In this document: in pieces, positions 50,024-61,863 of the stretch
How the letters are laid out: the number at the start of each line of letters is the position of its first letter
Numbering within the stretch: the stretch's first letter is position 1
Assembly (NCBI RefSeq): GCF_019399895.1
Contig: NC_091876.1
Location: forward strand, 2,890,381-2,954,380
DNA length: 64,000 nucleotides
Reading direction: 5' to 3'
Source of the DNA: Cardiocondyla obscurior
Lineage: Eukaryota; Arthropoda; Insecta; Hymenoptera; Formicidae
Translations under genes and position numbers: made by a program
The notes under the pieces: model-generated
The model's input: the letters and a program-made list of their open reading frames with translations, nothing else
The model's database searches: none
Told to the model about the DNA's origin: nothing

Positions 50024-53000
50024 ATGAGGATCACGTGTCTCATTACGGTGAGTGAAGACAGTTTCGTTATAAAATGATTGTCTTCGCAGTGAGAACAGTG
50101 GCTACCGAAATTATACAATTAACGTGATTAATTACGTGAGCTAGCTGAAGATTTTAATTTAAACCAGAATATCTAACATTCGTCGATTTTATTAGTAGCG
50201 TAAAAAAAAATAACGTTCAAAAATAGTGAGAACATTAAAGGGTGTACTGAAAATTTATTTTATACAAAATGTTAAAAATATCGTGCACCATATATCCCAT
50301 TAAGGATATGTGAACTAAGGAATACTTAAAGATTTGTCTTAGTTAATGTGCAACTATCGCGATGTTAATTAAATAATTTTTTTTCTTTTTTCTTTCTTTT
50401 TCCTTTTTCCTATTTCCATTGAAATGTTACGGAAAATTCCTGCCGCTTTCGTGTACGAAATTGCGTTCTGAGAAATAAATTTAAGCTAATTGTTTCTAAT
50501 ATACGTTGTTCTTTCAATTCGTACCTTTTACTTCAAATATCAGTCAAGTGCACGCGATGCACTGCTTGATTAACTTTCAACTTTTCTTTTCCTCGGAAAT
50601 TAGACCTTATTTGAAAACAAATTACTTTAAATTATTAAATTACTCTTACGTCATTTTATATATAAGTATTAATTAAAAATATGTTTTATTTTATTTTGTA
50701 TGTTTCATATATGTCTTATATACAGGTCTGCGCGTATCTATCATCGATAGCATCTTCTGATGAAGTTCAATATTTGAATAGGTAAGTGGACTCCCCATAC
50801 ACACACACGAAATATATAACGACGTTTTTCCCTTTTTTAATCTACATAAAATTTTTTGCACGTAAAAAATACATTACTGTTTTTTTTTCTAGGCTAAAGA
50901 GAGTAAAATCGCATGAAGAATTAATTATCGACGATGCTACAGTTAAGAATACAGCGAGAAAAGACTTGAATCTCAATACAGAAGTACGCCCCAATGTATT
51001 TTCCACGTTACGAAAATCTCGGCCGCAGGGAAAAATTGAGAATTTTCAGAAGCCCTATCAGAAGAAGTCCCACGAGTCTCATCTTAATTATCAACAGCAA
51101 CAGCCTCGCGATCGCTTGAAACGTCCGATAAAACGTTTAAAGGTCCGTTCGATTCCCGGATCGACGTACGACGTCGTCGAAGACAATGAGATTCACGAGA
51201 TTATTCAAGAGCCGCTCCCCGAGGTGCACGAAGAGGGGCCGATTTATATTAAGCCCGTGGTACGCGTTACGAAAAAGGGTGTTCTCGATTCAATCATAGA
51301 TATACTGGGCCAATTACTAAATCCTCCGAAGAAAGAACTGGGCCCGATAGTCGGGCCCATCAAGATGCCAGGATCGAATCGCAAAATCTACCTGCGCCTA
51401 ATGGAGCCAGTCGACGCGAGTCACATCAACGTGCGCTTCGTAACGCAGGTACCAGTTCCCGTGGTCGACGAAGAGTCCCTGTTTTCAGGGCAACACGAGT
51501 CGATTCTACCGTTCCTACCCTACTCCGATCCTGACGCTACTCTTTTGCACAAGCACATCGGATCGGACGCGACTTTCAGTTCATCTAATCGTCATCCCTC
51601 GGTTCAGCTGCCTCGAAACGTTACTCACGTTTCCGGCAAAGGTCGAGCGGTAAAACCAGCGACTAAGTATAAAAGTCCCTCGCAAGAACTCAAGGAAACG
51701 GATAAAGAGAACGTGCCGCCTGTTAAAGTGGAAGCTGCGAGCGTAACGGAAGTCAATAAAAATCATTACTATCATTATCAATCGGCGGACGAAGCCGTGA
51801 AGCAAGTGACGGATATAATTAAGAACGCAACGGAGAGCGAGCAAGACACGAAGAGTTCCGTGGACCTCTGGCATCAAGGTTTGACCACCCATCAATTACC
51901 CTTGCGACAGATCGCCCCGTTGTATCCGCTCTCGGCGATGGACCACACAAGCTCGGCGTCTTACGAGAATACGTACAAAGTGCCGAGTGACTCGCTAACC
52001 GTACCGAGTCCGCAATCGAGCACGTACGAGCAGTACGCTAATGATAACTCGGGGGCTTCGGAAGTCTACGATCATTCATCTTACACCATTCCGAGCACTT
52101 ACGCGGCCACCACTTATCACAAGCAAAACGAGTTTAGCAACGCCCCGAGCTCTTATCCGATCTCTTATCAAAACCAAAACGAGTACAGCAACGCGCCGAG
52201 CTCCACTTCTTACGCCAAGCAGAACGATCTTTACAATCCTCCCACCACCCATACGAGTCTGTACGAGAAGCCGGCCAACGTCCCGCCACCGTCGAGCGCT
52301 TACGCGACTCCTTACGAGGTGCAAAGTACCGCCCAGGTCGGCTCGAGCTCTCAGAATGCGCTTCGTATCATAGAACCGCCGCATTATTTCCACGATCCCC
52401 GGAAAGTCCCGGAGAGCAGCGCGAATAAAATATTCGAGAAGCCTGAACCACAGGCTTTCATTCAACCGCAGCCTCTCGTCCAGCTGCATCCCGTTGTTGA
52501 GCAACAGCCTTACGATTTACCTAACGTCAATGAGATAAGCTCGTTGGTGCGTAACACCGCGCCCCAGGACGGTCAGCTCGTGATCGATCAGGTGACATGG
52601 GGCAAAGTGAAACGCGAGAAGAGCGAGTCGAATTCTCAAAGGAACGAATTGAATTTCCAGAAGAGCGTGGAGATCGTTCCCGACGACAATCGCGAGAAAT
52701 GGCAGCCGCTAACGTTCGTAGGTTCAGAGGACGCGGATTGGCACAAAGCGCTCGCCAACTTGGCGAAGGTCGCCGCGAACACTAATTATCACGAGGTGCT
52801 CGCGAACGGTAATTATCACGAGGTCGTCGCGAAGCATCAACCGGTCAATCGTCCGAGGCAAGCCTCGCGGACCACCACCCCGGAAAGTACGATCGAGACC
52901 GGGCGGGAGCTGAGTAGCAAGCGTCAAAACAGCAAACGCCGCAACCAGCCGGCTGCGTCTACGTCGAGTTCGAGATGCCACACTTCCGACAAGGGAGTGA

Positions 53001-53626
53001 AATGCGAACGAACGGAGCCCATCCTTCCGACCGTTTCGACACCTTATCCGGAAGGCACCGTGAAGATCATAGAAGAGCAAACGCAAACGTCTGTCGTCGA
53101 GTCGATCGCGATTACCCCGAAACCGACGGCGAGCTACAGGATCGAGAAGTCAAGAGCGAACGCGACCGTGAAGAGCAGCTGGGCGGAGGAGCCGCAGCCG
53201 TTAATAATGACCACCGAGCTTCTCGTTGCGAGCAGCACGACAGCGAAATCGCCGATATTGATTAAAGCAATTAAGAACACGCCGGAGAAATCTATCGAGA
53301 GTAAATCGACAGGATCGTCGACGAGTAGCGCGACGGAGAAATTAGCGGCGAGCAGTTCGACGGAAAGATCGTTGATAAGCGGCACGTCGAAGGTGCCAGT
53401 TTCACGAAACAATACCAAAAGAGCACAGCTGCCGAAACGGCCTATGGTAATGAAAAAGCCGACGTTCGTGTTCAAGGAAAAGGACCTAAGCAGCACCACG
53501 AGGAGGCCGACGACGAGCAGCAGCACGTGGAAACCGACGACGGCTGGCACGACGGAGAAAATAAAGATCGCGAGGCGACAGAAATTTAAAAGCGCAGCTT
53601 TGAGAACGAAATCAAGCGCCACTTGA
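50024..53626 (+). CDS. Large secreted Pro/Ser/Thr-rich protein, 937 aa
   Basis: No family recognised. Exons: 50024-50047, 50726-50781, 50893-53626 (phases 0 and 2). Joined, they give a clear signal peptide, MRITCLITVCAYLSSIASSD, then RLKR, a furin-like site. The longer frame that starts inside intron 2 at 50786 adds about 35 false residues. Residues about 130-215 form the only globular-looking block (KPVVRVTKKGVLDSIIDILG, later IYLRLMEPVDASHINVRF). Then comes a Tyr/Pro/Ser-rich region with imperfect repeats of QNEFSNAPSSYP type, an NYHEV pair, and a Ser/Thr-rich, basic tail with TTRRPTTSSSTWKPTT. This looks like a mucin-like, cuticle or extracellular matrix protein. The gene has a TATA-like promoter and a poly(A) signal near 54411. 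Codons are more GC-rich than the flanks, as expected for coding DNA. Confidence 0.8.
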
Positions 53627-56040
53627 TAATTTTCGTTCGTTAATAGCGCGATTCTTTTTAGCTCTCGGCAATAGTAGCGCGCGTTTTTCTGCATTTAAAT
53701 GTTTATGCATTTACGCGTTATTGTAACGAATCGTATGCGATGTCCAAAATAATGTGCGAGCCTTGCACATTTTCGTGTAAAAAATCGAAAAAAAAAAGTC
53801 ACCCGTGCATTTGTGCGCGTATTATCATATTACATGTATATACGTTTTACATCTTGCATAGGAGATATAATCGAGATAATTAATGCGTCGGGATATGCAG
53901 CGCGATTTATCTTATTGTTTTTAAAAGCAAAAAAATTCCATTATTGCGTTATTATTTGAAAATTATGCATTATTTATCTTACTGCGTTTTTATTTACATA
54001 GTACGTAGAATATAGATTGTCTTTAAATAGTTGTTATTTAGTGACATAAATTCTTTGATCAAATTTAAGGTGCAGCGAGGGAAATTATTTTATTCGTACA
54101 CGTTAATAAAAATAAAAAAAAAAAAATGTTAGAGAGAGTTAAAGAGAGTTCAATAAAAGATTATCTTTTTTCGATTCTCTTTTAATTAATATTACGGAGA
54201 AAAAACTTAAATTGAAATAGCAATAAAGACCAAAATAATAACTAAGTCTCTAGATAAAAAGTATAGCCATAGTTCTGAATTATCACGTATATGTATTAAA
54301 TTAAACTCAACATTGTTAAGAGATGTTACTTTTTCAAAGCTTTACCATATTAGGTTGTTCATATATATTCTGTGTATTTTGTTATATTACTTTTAAGTTG
54401 TACATAAATAAATAAAATCCTGTATGATGCATTTCTGTCAAAATCACCGAATGTAAAAAATTTGTCAAACAAATAAATAAGAAATAATAAAAAATAAAAA
54501 AATAAGAATAATATTTTACTTTCGATTTGCCCTAATTTCTAATTGTGCTTTCATACAGGTAAGTTACATTTTGCATGACGAATGGGAAAGCGATATGGAC
54601 AATGTGGGTGTTATTAATGTTAAACTACAATTAGGGATCCACTTAAGATAATGCACAGTATTAGAAAGCTTTTGATACACATTTTAGATACATTTATAAT
54701 ACAATTTATCGTTAAATGTATTTGTATTAACACCTCCATAATGAAAGTAAGACCAGCAATTTTTAAAATAATGACTTCACAAGAACATTATCACGAAAGT
54801 GCACGCCGTTTAAAAATCCGAAAAAGAAAAGAAAAAATTTTTAATATTTAATTAAAAATTAATAGATAATAATTTTATAGATTATAATAATTTATCTCTC
54901 CTATAAAATTCGTATTTCTTATAAATTAAAAAAAAAAAAAAAAATACGAGTAATACGAACTTAACATACTTGCAGATATTAAAAATATGACTAATATAAT
55001 TAAATAGAAAATAATTTCTCAGTTCAACAGATTAACAATTTAAACAGAACCGATAGCGTAAGAAAGATAACGCAAGAAAGAAGGAAACACCGTGTAACTA
55101 TACTTTTTATGATTTCTACGATGATTACAACTCTTCATTAATTGCTCATCTACGAGACGTGTTTGGCAAAAGAAAAGGAACGAATGATCAGTGAAAAAAA
55201 CGCGATAAGTGCACTTTCCAAGTGGCAGTCACGGCCCTTGCATCGATCGCTGAACGGTTTTCCATCCGCTACAGATTAACGTGACCGTGAAATCTACATG
55301 GTTGGCGATTATCATCAGGATCGCCAAGGCGGTCACGCCGCGACGATCTTTTCTTCCATTTATTCTTTTTTTTTTTTTTTTCCACGGCTGGATCGAAAAA
55401 ACGCGAACGCGCCGCTAATCGCAGAAACACGCTCGCCGCGACGCATACACACGCGTGTAGGCGGAATTTCTTATACTCTTCAACGCCATGTCGATTTCAC
55501 TTTTAAGTGACTCTCGCGCGTATGCAATTAGATGGGCAGATATTCTGCTCGCGTGCTCACGTCTTTAAGATGTCATTTCAAGAGAAGTGTACGCCAACAC
55601 ACGATATACTTTATCCTTTGTAACTCGTTTGATTGCGCCTCATATCCGTTTCCTTATACTCTAATATCCTACTTTTTTTTTCTCTCTATTATCCTTTCTC
55701 TTTTTCATTTCTTTTTGCGTCACTTCTGATAAACCTTTCTCTTCTTAAGGTATGCATTTATTCGTTTGCATGTCATCTCTAATCATTTTATATTTTCTTC
55801 ACACGTGTAATATTTATCTTGAAATTCTATTTTTTTTTCTATAATAAATAAGATGGTTTTTTTGCCTAACTTTGCCTTCCCGCAAAAATACATGGAAGTC
55901 GTTACAATGGAGCCGCGGAGTAAAAGAATTGTTTTCATGATATTTTAGAGATAAATACAAGTGATAGTGATGAATGCATGTTGGGCGGAGTTTCATGGAA
56001 TATCTTGTGTAGAGATTCACATCGCTAGGTACTGAAGCAC
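53627..56040. other. Intergenic region
   Basis: 3' UTR of the 937-aa gene (AATAAA at about 54407-54416), then AT-rich DNA with poly(A) and poly(T) runs and a pyrimidine-rich stretch near 55.65-55.75 kb. Open frames (66-70 codons) have no recognisable features. Confidence 0.55.
54411..54416 (+). terminator. Candidate poly(A) signal of the 937-aa gene
   Basis: Overlapping AATAAA hexamers about 785 nt past the stop codon. Confidence 0.4.
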
Positions 56041-56048
56041 TATATAAA
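56041..56048 (+). promoter_or_regulatory. TATA box of the 66-aa secreted protein gene
   Basis: TATATAAA followed about 30 nt later by an initiator-like ACTCAG at 56072. Start codon at 56147. Confidence 0.7.
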
Positions 56049-56146
56049 CGTTCGCTTTATGGCTACGTGATACTCAGAAGGTATCTCTCGATTGACTAAA
56101 GTGTTTCGAGAAAAGCTTTACAGAAACGAATAGTGCGTCTTCCACA

Positions 56147-56666
56147 ATGAGGGACAAGTTTTTGGTAAGAAATATTTATCGCGACGTCATATCAAAAGTT
56201 TAAATTTAATTTTTTATTTAATTAGAAGTGAATTTAAATTGTTTTTTTTTAAATATTTGTAATTATTAGTTTAATGTTTGATTTTACAAATAATGTCTTA
56301 TAACATTTTTATTATTTTTACGTTTTTTAGTTAAAAAATTCGTGTTTAATAATTGCAATTTATTATTATTTGTTGCAGTACGCTATCTTGTTTTTAATAA
56401 CCTTTACATTATTACATCAATCGATCGAATCGTAAGTATTTGCAGTTAATTAGATAGACATATAAGTATGCAAATATGATGACGAATGTGAAATACTTCT
56501 CATAGTACTATATATATTTTGTTTCTTTTCCTTTAGAAAGAAAGTGGTAATACACGTTCCGTATCGAGTGAAGAATGTGAAACATACGCATACGATCTAC
56601 AAAATAATGTCGCATCATTCTCTCGGAAAACATAAAAGCGACGACGAATATTACGACGATTATTGA
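56147..56666 (+). CDS. Small secreted HVPYxVK-motif protein, 66 aa
   Basis: This gene is too finely split to show as a long open frame. Exons 56147-56164, 56379-56431, 56537-56666 join at phases 0 and 2 to give a signal peptide (MRDKFLYAILFLITFTLLHQ then SIES) and a mature part of about 42 aa: KKVVIHVPYRVKNVKHTHT, then IYKIMSHHSLGKHK and an acidic end DDEYYDDY. The HVPYRVK..HTHT motif recurs in the next two genes, and the introns fall at the same places: phase 0 after the first codons and phase 2 at the end of the signal peptide. It has its own TATA box and poly(A) signal (56795). It is probably an extracellular, cuticle or metal-binding peptide. Function is unknown. Confidence 0.8.
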
Positions 56667-56794
56667 AAATATGTATTATAAAATTCTAATATAAATTTGT
56701 GCATCAACGTAGCAATTCCAAAGAACAGTAGAATAGATTTTATTTAAGTCAAGCACATCTAGCGGCTTTTGCAATGTAGTACTATGTTTATTTA

Positions 56795-56800
56795 AATAAA
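56795..56800 (+). terminator. Candidate poly(A) signal of the 66-aa gene
   Basis: AATAAA about 130 nt past the stop codon. Confidence 0.5.
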
Positions 56801-57127
56801 TAACGTATAAGATCAAGATAATTTTTTTCATTATTTTCCTAACAAATGCAGAAGTAAAATTATAAAAAAGAACTTGAGTTATTTTTATATAAATTGCTAT
56901 TTGTATAACGCAAAGAAAAAGAGAACAAACAATTTTACCATGACAATGAATTTGACGTGACCGTTTTCATGGTTTATCGACCCCGTAAATTCTAAAACCA
57001 CATCAGTTACGAATCGACAGATGAAGCATATCACCGGAAAGATACAGCGAAAGTGATCATTATCCGTGAACTGCATCGCGGCATTGTCGTTTCACAACAG
57101 ATTCGCTTCGATGAAAAGAAGATAGCT

Positions 57128-57133
57128 TATAAA
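57128..57133 (+). promoter_or_regulatory. TATA box of the 253-aa secreted protein gene
   Basis: TATAAA in the context CTTATAAACGG, much like the neighbour's TATATAAACG at 56041. It lies about 80 nt before the proposed start codon. Confidence 0.6.
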
Positions 57134-57208
57134 CGGCGGATCATCATCGGTAATATCAAACGACAATTGACTTCCAACAATCACGTTTGTGATCCCGGCA
57201 ATAAAATC

Positions 57209-59464
57209 ATGGTAATGCATTCATATATACGTTGTTTTTTGAGTAAAAAGAAAAAAAAAAGAAAAAAGAAACTGCAAGTAAAAAATTTCGAAACACATTA
57301 AGCTTCGCTTGAGTAATGTTAATTAGTGATTCGAGGATCGTATCGTTAAAAGTGTGCGTGCATCGTTCCTGCAAATGCGATTTAAATCATCGAGAGATTG
57401 TAGATACTCGACAAAACGAAACGCATGATTATCATGAACATTGTCGATTAATTCAGAAAGCTCGTACGATCCAAGTGCAATGACCGCAACTTTGTGTTTC
57501 AGAGGATCATTATCAGCCTACTTTTTATTCTGTCGAACGAGGTGTTGAATCGCGGAAGCGCCAAGGAGCAGTGAGTATGCAACAGTACTATGTTATTAGA
57601 TAATATCATCTATTTCGTACGGAATTACTTCGGCAGATGCGCGATGTTAAACGTGACCGCGGAGGTTTACGCTTTCTTCTGGTGAAAATCATAGCCTAAA
57701 CTTACTCTCGTTCTCGCTTGTCGGTAAACTATAGGATAATTAACTGCCTACTTTTTATTTCACGTCCACATACGTTACTTTATTATTAATTGCTTTTTTA
57801 TATTTATTAATTTTTTTATGCACATTTTTTTTAAGTATTACTAGAGAAAACCATGCGCACACTACGCGCGCGTTATTTTTTAAAAGACCCCAATTATTAC
57901 GAAAAAAAATGATGCGACTTACCAATTTGCACCTCAGCGGTGTTGCAAAATTCTGCCAGTGACTGTAACATAAAAAAGACAAAATTATTGTAGACATGTC
58001 AATTCATTAATGGGGTTAATAAAAAAAAGATTTTTTTTTTAATTTATACTTACTTAAAAGTTGCTCCGCCGATGCATGATGCCCATCCTGAGCCTGCTCC
58101 TCCTCTCAGTTTGGACGTCGTGACGAGTCCTCCTTCCGCGCACAAGTCACTCGCGAACACCCCGACCGTGAATTTACTGTCGCGAAATTTACTGAACACT
58201 ATATCGCGCGTTATTTTTCGGCGTTTCTGAAAAAAGAAAATCCTGAAAAAAAAACAGGTTACAGACTTACCCAATCTGCATACAGCGGAGTTGTAAAATT
58301 CTGCCGGTGGCTGTAACATAAAAAGGAAAATATTAATGTAGACGTGTATTATAGTTTAAAAAAATTAATTAAAAAAAAGTTAAGATTTTAATTTAATAAA
58401 TATTTTATTAAAAAAATTTATTCTTACCTATAAGTTGCTCCGCCGATGCAGGATGCCCATCCTGAGCCTGCTCATCCTCTCAGATGGGACGTGACGAGTC
58501 ATCCTTCCGCGCACAAGTAACTCGCGAACGCATTTCCGTAAAAAATAATCGTAAAAAAACGCCCGCATACTTTTCGGAATTCGCGGAACGACCGACGAAC
58601 CGACTGCGGTTCGTATAATTCTTAATATCGGCGGTTACGACAGTTTCTTTGATGACGGCAGATGCAGTTGCGTCAATCTGTAATAACAAAAAAAAAATAT
58701 ATAATTTAATAAACTGCAACAATAGAATCGATCAAACAATATTATTTATTTGCCACGTATTTATTTTTAACAGCGTTCATTTCAAGATCCACGTGCCCGA
58801 AATAATTAAGCATCAGATTCACACGAAAACGGTGTATATACATATTCACAAGCCGGACATTTCGACACCGCCGAAAAAGTCCAAGCCTAAAGAAGAGGCG
58901 CCGAAAAAAAAGAAGACGTATAAGAAAACGCATCACGAGGATTGGAGCTCTTGGAGCAATTATGGCTATCAAAGCGATCACGACGATAAATGGGGCGAGA
59001 ACGAGAAGGATCACGTAAACGACGACGTTCATAAAGACATAGCTCACGGAAACAAACCTTACGCTCAGCCTCACAGAGATTCTTACATGCCCATGCAACA
59101 CGATAATAAACCCGATCATTTGAAGAGTCAACACGGTGATGTGATGGGGTACTCGTATCCGCCACAATACGAGGTAACGGAAGACGTCAAGGAAATAGAA
59201 AATAATGACCTGGATCCCTACGTGCACACGTTTGAAGAAGGTTATCGTAAAGGAGGCGAGTCCGCCAGCGGACACATTTATTCGGGCGACGTAATGAAAT
59301 ATTACGAGGACAAGCACGAGGAAGGCAGTCATTCCGTCGAAGACTACAAAAATGAATCAAAAGAGAAAACTCACGCGGGTCGTTATTTCGTTGACGATTC
59401 GGAATATCATCAGAATAATAAAGTGGAGAAGCGTATGTCTCCTAGAATTTTTGTGCTTCCCTAA
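57209..59464 (+). CDS. Secreted His/Lys/Asp-rich HVP-motif protein, 253 aa
   Basis: Exons: 57209-57211 (ATG alone, then donor GTAATG), 57503-57570, 58774-59464, with phases 0 and 2. They give the signal peptide MRIIISLLFILSNEVLNRGS and then AKEHVHFKIHVPEIIKHQIHT with KTVYIHIHK, which matches the HVPYxVK..HTHT motif of the two neighbours. The rest is very hydrophilic: a Lys/Pro block, then His, Asp, Glu, Lys and Tyr-rich sequence to the end SPRIFVLP. No Cys in the mature protein. The open frame from 58649 includes about 40 intronic codons that are not part of the protein. Intron 2 contains a tandem pair of splice-like repeats. A poly(A) signal lies at 59522. The single-codon first exon is the least sure part. 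The role is unknown, perhaps in cuticle or secretion. Confidence 0.75.
57840..58531 (-). repeat. Tandem duplicated repeat with splice-like borders in intron 2
   Basis: Two diverged copies, offset by about 350-374 bp. Module 1 is at 57916-57970 and 58264-58322. On the minus strand it has acceptor TTATGTTACAG, about 40-45 nt of exon-like sequence (CCACCGGCAGAATTTT in the second copy) and donor GTAAGTC. Module 2 is at about 58055-58155 and 58429-58530 (TTGCTCCGCCGATGCA.GATGCC) and also ends in a GTAAG donor on the minus strand. A third copy of module 1 lies at 43.6 kb. No open frame spans the modules intact. It is either a spliced transposon relic or a decayed duplicated gene. Confidence 0.7.
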
Positions 59465-59521
59465 GTTTTACCGCTATAAGAGAATAAGAAAAACGCGAAA
59501 TTAAAGATAAATTGTGCCAAT

Positions 59522-59527
59522 AATAAA
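59522..59527 (+). terminator. Candidate poly(A) signal of the 253-aa gene
   Basis: AATAAA about 58 nt past the stop codon. Confidence 0.5.
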
Positions 59528-59617
59528 TTGTTAGCTGCCAATAATAATTGTACATTGTGACAAAAAAAAAATAATTTATAAAATCGAAATTATATTATTA
59601 TTTGACGTCATCAATAA

Positions 59618-59770
59618 GGCGCCGGACGCGCTAAAGACGCGGAGCGCGTACTAAAAACGCGGAGCGCGCACTAGAGACGCGGACGCGCGACAGTTTCGTC
59701 AAGTGAACTCTGCGCGACAGTTTCGTCAAGTGAGCTCCGTGCAAGTGTAGCGCCGCGCGACAGATTCCTA
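59618..59770. repeat. GC-rich minisatellite
   Basis: Three units of about 19-20 bp (core ACGCGGAGCGCG) are followed by two near-identical 27-bp units (core GCGCGACAGTTTCGTCAAG) and a partial third. It stands out sharply from AT-rich flanks just past the 3' UTR. Confidence 0.75.
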
Positions 59771-61022
59771 AATATTAGTCGCGCATTCGAGTTAAGCATT
59801 TTACTTGATACATAAATTGATTAAGTGTAACAATAAAATATGCTTGAAAATAATGATTGTCAATTAATCTCGCAAACGCCGTTTCCATAATTACGTGGCA
59901 TTTAACGTACTTAATATGTATTACGTGTTGATAATTTACGTAATTACGGGTTTCTTAGATACGATAACGAGATAATAATTAATGATATTGAATAATAATA
60001 TTGTAGCTTGAAATATCCTGCCAATAAATGATGATTATAGTGAAAAGATGCACCAATATTTTGCCTCAAGCGTTTTGAACTGATAACAGGGATTTGCGCA
60101 GCAATAAAATTCTTGTTTGTAAAACATCATTCATTTGTAAAATCTACATATTACATTATGTTATAACGTGCTGCTATATTATAGTAATGATATATCTACT
60201 TATTATCGCCTTTAGCGTTTTCGCGTTTCACCTCATTGCCTTTCACGCTAGAAAGATTTCCGAAGCGTGATCGTAAACGAGAATATTAAAAAATTGGAAA
60301 TTGTAAATTTTATATTTCAAATGTGCCTATTACTCTGAGCTTTTAAATGTAAAATTTCACTTAAAAAAGTGAAACTTTATTGTAAAATAATGGAATTTTA
60401 TTCCAATTGTTGCACGCCTAACAATATGTAATCCGTTGTACTGCGAAGCATTTAAAGTTGTATTCGCAGACTTATAAACTTATAAAACCATTCCGTTTTT
60501 TTTTAATTAAAATACAGTGTGGTTGGATTTAAAATATATGTCGTATAAAACAAACAACATTTATTCATCATATTTATAACATAAAAATGTATAGATATAA
60601 AAAAATAACATGTAAGAATAAAACAACAATTAACGATATTTATATATACATACATCGTAATAAAAAAACGTGTCAATCTAATAAATTTATCTCAGACTAG
60701 AGGGTAAAAAAATACGTTTGTAATTCTTCGGGAATTAGGAGATAATAAAAAATTAGCCAGTACTTTATGGAATAAAGCGGTTTTGGTGTTGGGGAATAAT
60801 CGGAATGATCAACTATTCGATTTCACATTACGATAAATTGCGTTTTCTGCATTCTTAAAAATAATGCAAAATCAAGTAGTTCATTGCACCGATAAGTATC
60901 GTGCGTGTGCAAACAGAGATGTAAAAGTTAATGGAGGAAATGTAGGAAAGTTTTGGAAAGGTTATCGTACCGAATGCTTTAAAGCTAATTTTCGCGTTTC
61001 CTTTATTCGCTCCAAGTTTTTT

Positions 61023-61863
61023 TTAATGCCCCGTCCATTCGCCGCCGCCGAAACTACCCCCGCCGCCAAATCCACCCCCGCCGAAACTGCCTTCGTGACT
61101 TAGCTCGAAGTGACCACCGTCTCCGCCGCCGCCGCCTCCGAAATCGTGGCCACCGCCGCCGCCACCGCCGCCTCCGAAATCGTGGCCACCGCCAAAGTCA
61201 TGTCCACCACCCCCGAAGCCACCACCGCCGCCGCCGCCGCCGCCGTGACCCCCAAGATCAATTGGGTGGCCCACAGTATACCCGAGCACCTCGTACTTAT
61301 CCTCGCCGCCGCCGCCGTGGTGTATATGTTTTGTAATCGTGTGCGTATGGTGAATAGTCTTAACTTTATACGGCACGTGGATTATGACGTGGCTGCTACA
61401 AAACAGGATGACGGTGACGTTAAAAATTTCGGCCTCGAAAAGGTGACGATTAATTTTATTCTCATTTCTTCAATATTGACGATAATAAAGTTTAATTTGA
61501 ACTTACTGTCCACCATGTCCACCGGCGCTAGCTAAGCTAAACAGTGCGACGATTAAGAGAAAGCTCAGCTGAAAGTTAATAAAGATTATTGACGAAGTTG
61601 TACATTATTTAATTCGTATTATAAAAAAAGGTAGCTGGCGATCACACGCAAACAAAATAACACTCTTGTAGCGTATAAGCATACAATTTTGAATAACAAT
61701 TAAGAAATTGAGACATAGTAATAAAATAATCTCTTCGATCAGCTTCAAAAACTTTAGTAATCACTGTCGCACTTCCGTCGCGATTTAAAATTCGGCGAGC
61801 GCCTCGCAGTTCGTCTCGATGACTTACCAAAATACGCGGTCTCGAGTCTCGTTGTTCCGGCAT
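61023..61863 (-). CDS. Secreted Gly/His-rich HVPYKVK-motif protein, 155 aa
   Basis: Exons: 61863-61828, 61568-61507, 61392-61023 (phases 0 and 2, same pattern as its two neighbours). The start MPEQRDSRPRILLSFLLIVA is followed by LFSLASAGG, a signal peptide with a basic lead. The mature part opens with GHGGHHVIIHVPYKVKTIHH and THTITKHIHH, then EDKYEVLGYTVGHPIDLGG, then about 75 residues of Gly-rich repeats (GGGGHDFGGG type) ending in EWTGH. Gly-rich repeats with an HVPY-type lead resemble insect cuticle or glycine-rich secreted proteins. The plus-strand frame at 61110 is only its mirror. A TATA box lies upstream near 62045. Exon 1 is supported by phase and donor GTAAGT, though another leader exon is possible. 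Confidence 0.78.

Larger units (their letters stand above)
59465..61022. other. Convergent 3' region of the 253-aa and 155-aa genes
   Basis: Contains both 3' UTRs (AATAAA at 59522 on plus and near 60560 on minus), a GC-rich minisatellite, and AT-rich filler. No gene seen. Confidence 0.55.

Noticed and set aside
50786..50892. N-terminal 35 residues of the long open frame of the 937-aa gene
   Set aside because: They cover the end of intron 2, including its poly(T) tract and acceptor; the spliced start at 50024 gives a proper signal peptide.
58649..58773. N-terminal 40 residues of the 253-aa gene's open frame
   Set aside because: Intronic read-through; acceptor TTTTTAACAG at 58773 and phase match to 57570 fix the junction.
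61110..61535. 141-codon plus-strand Ala/Thr-rich frame
   Set aside because: Mirror of the Gly-rich exon on the minus strand, which has the signal peptide, motif and splice sites.
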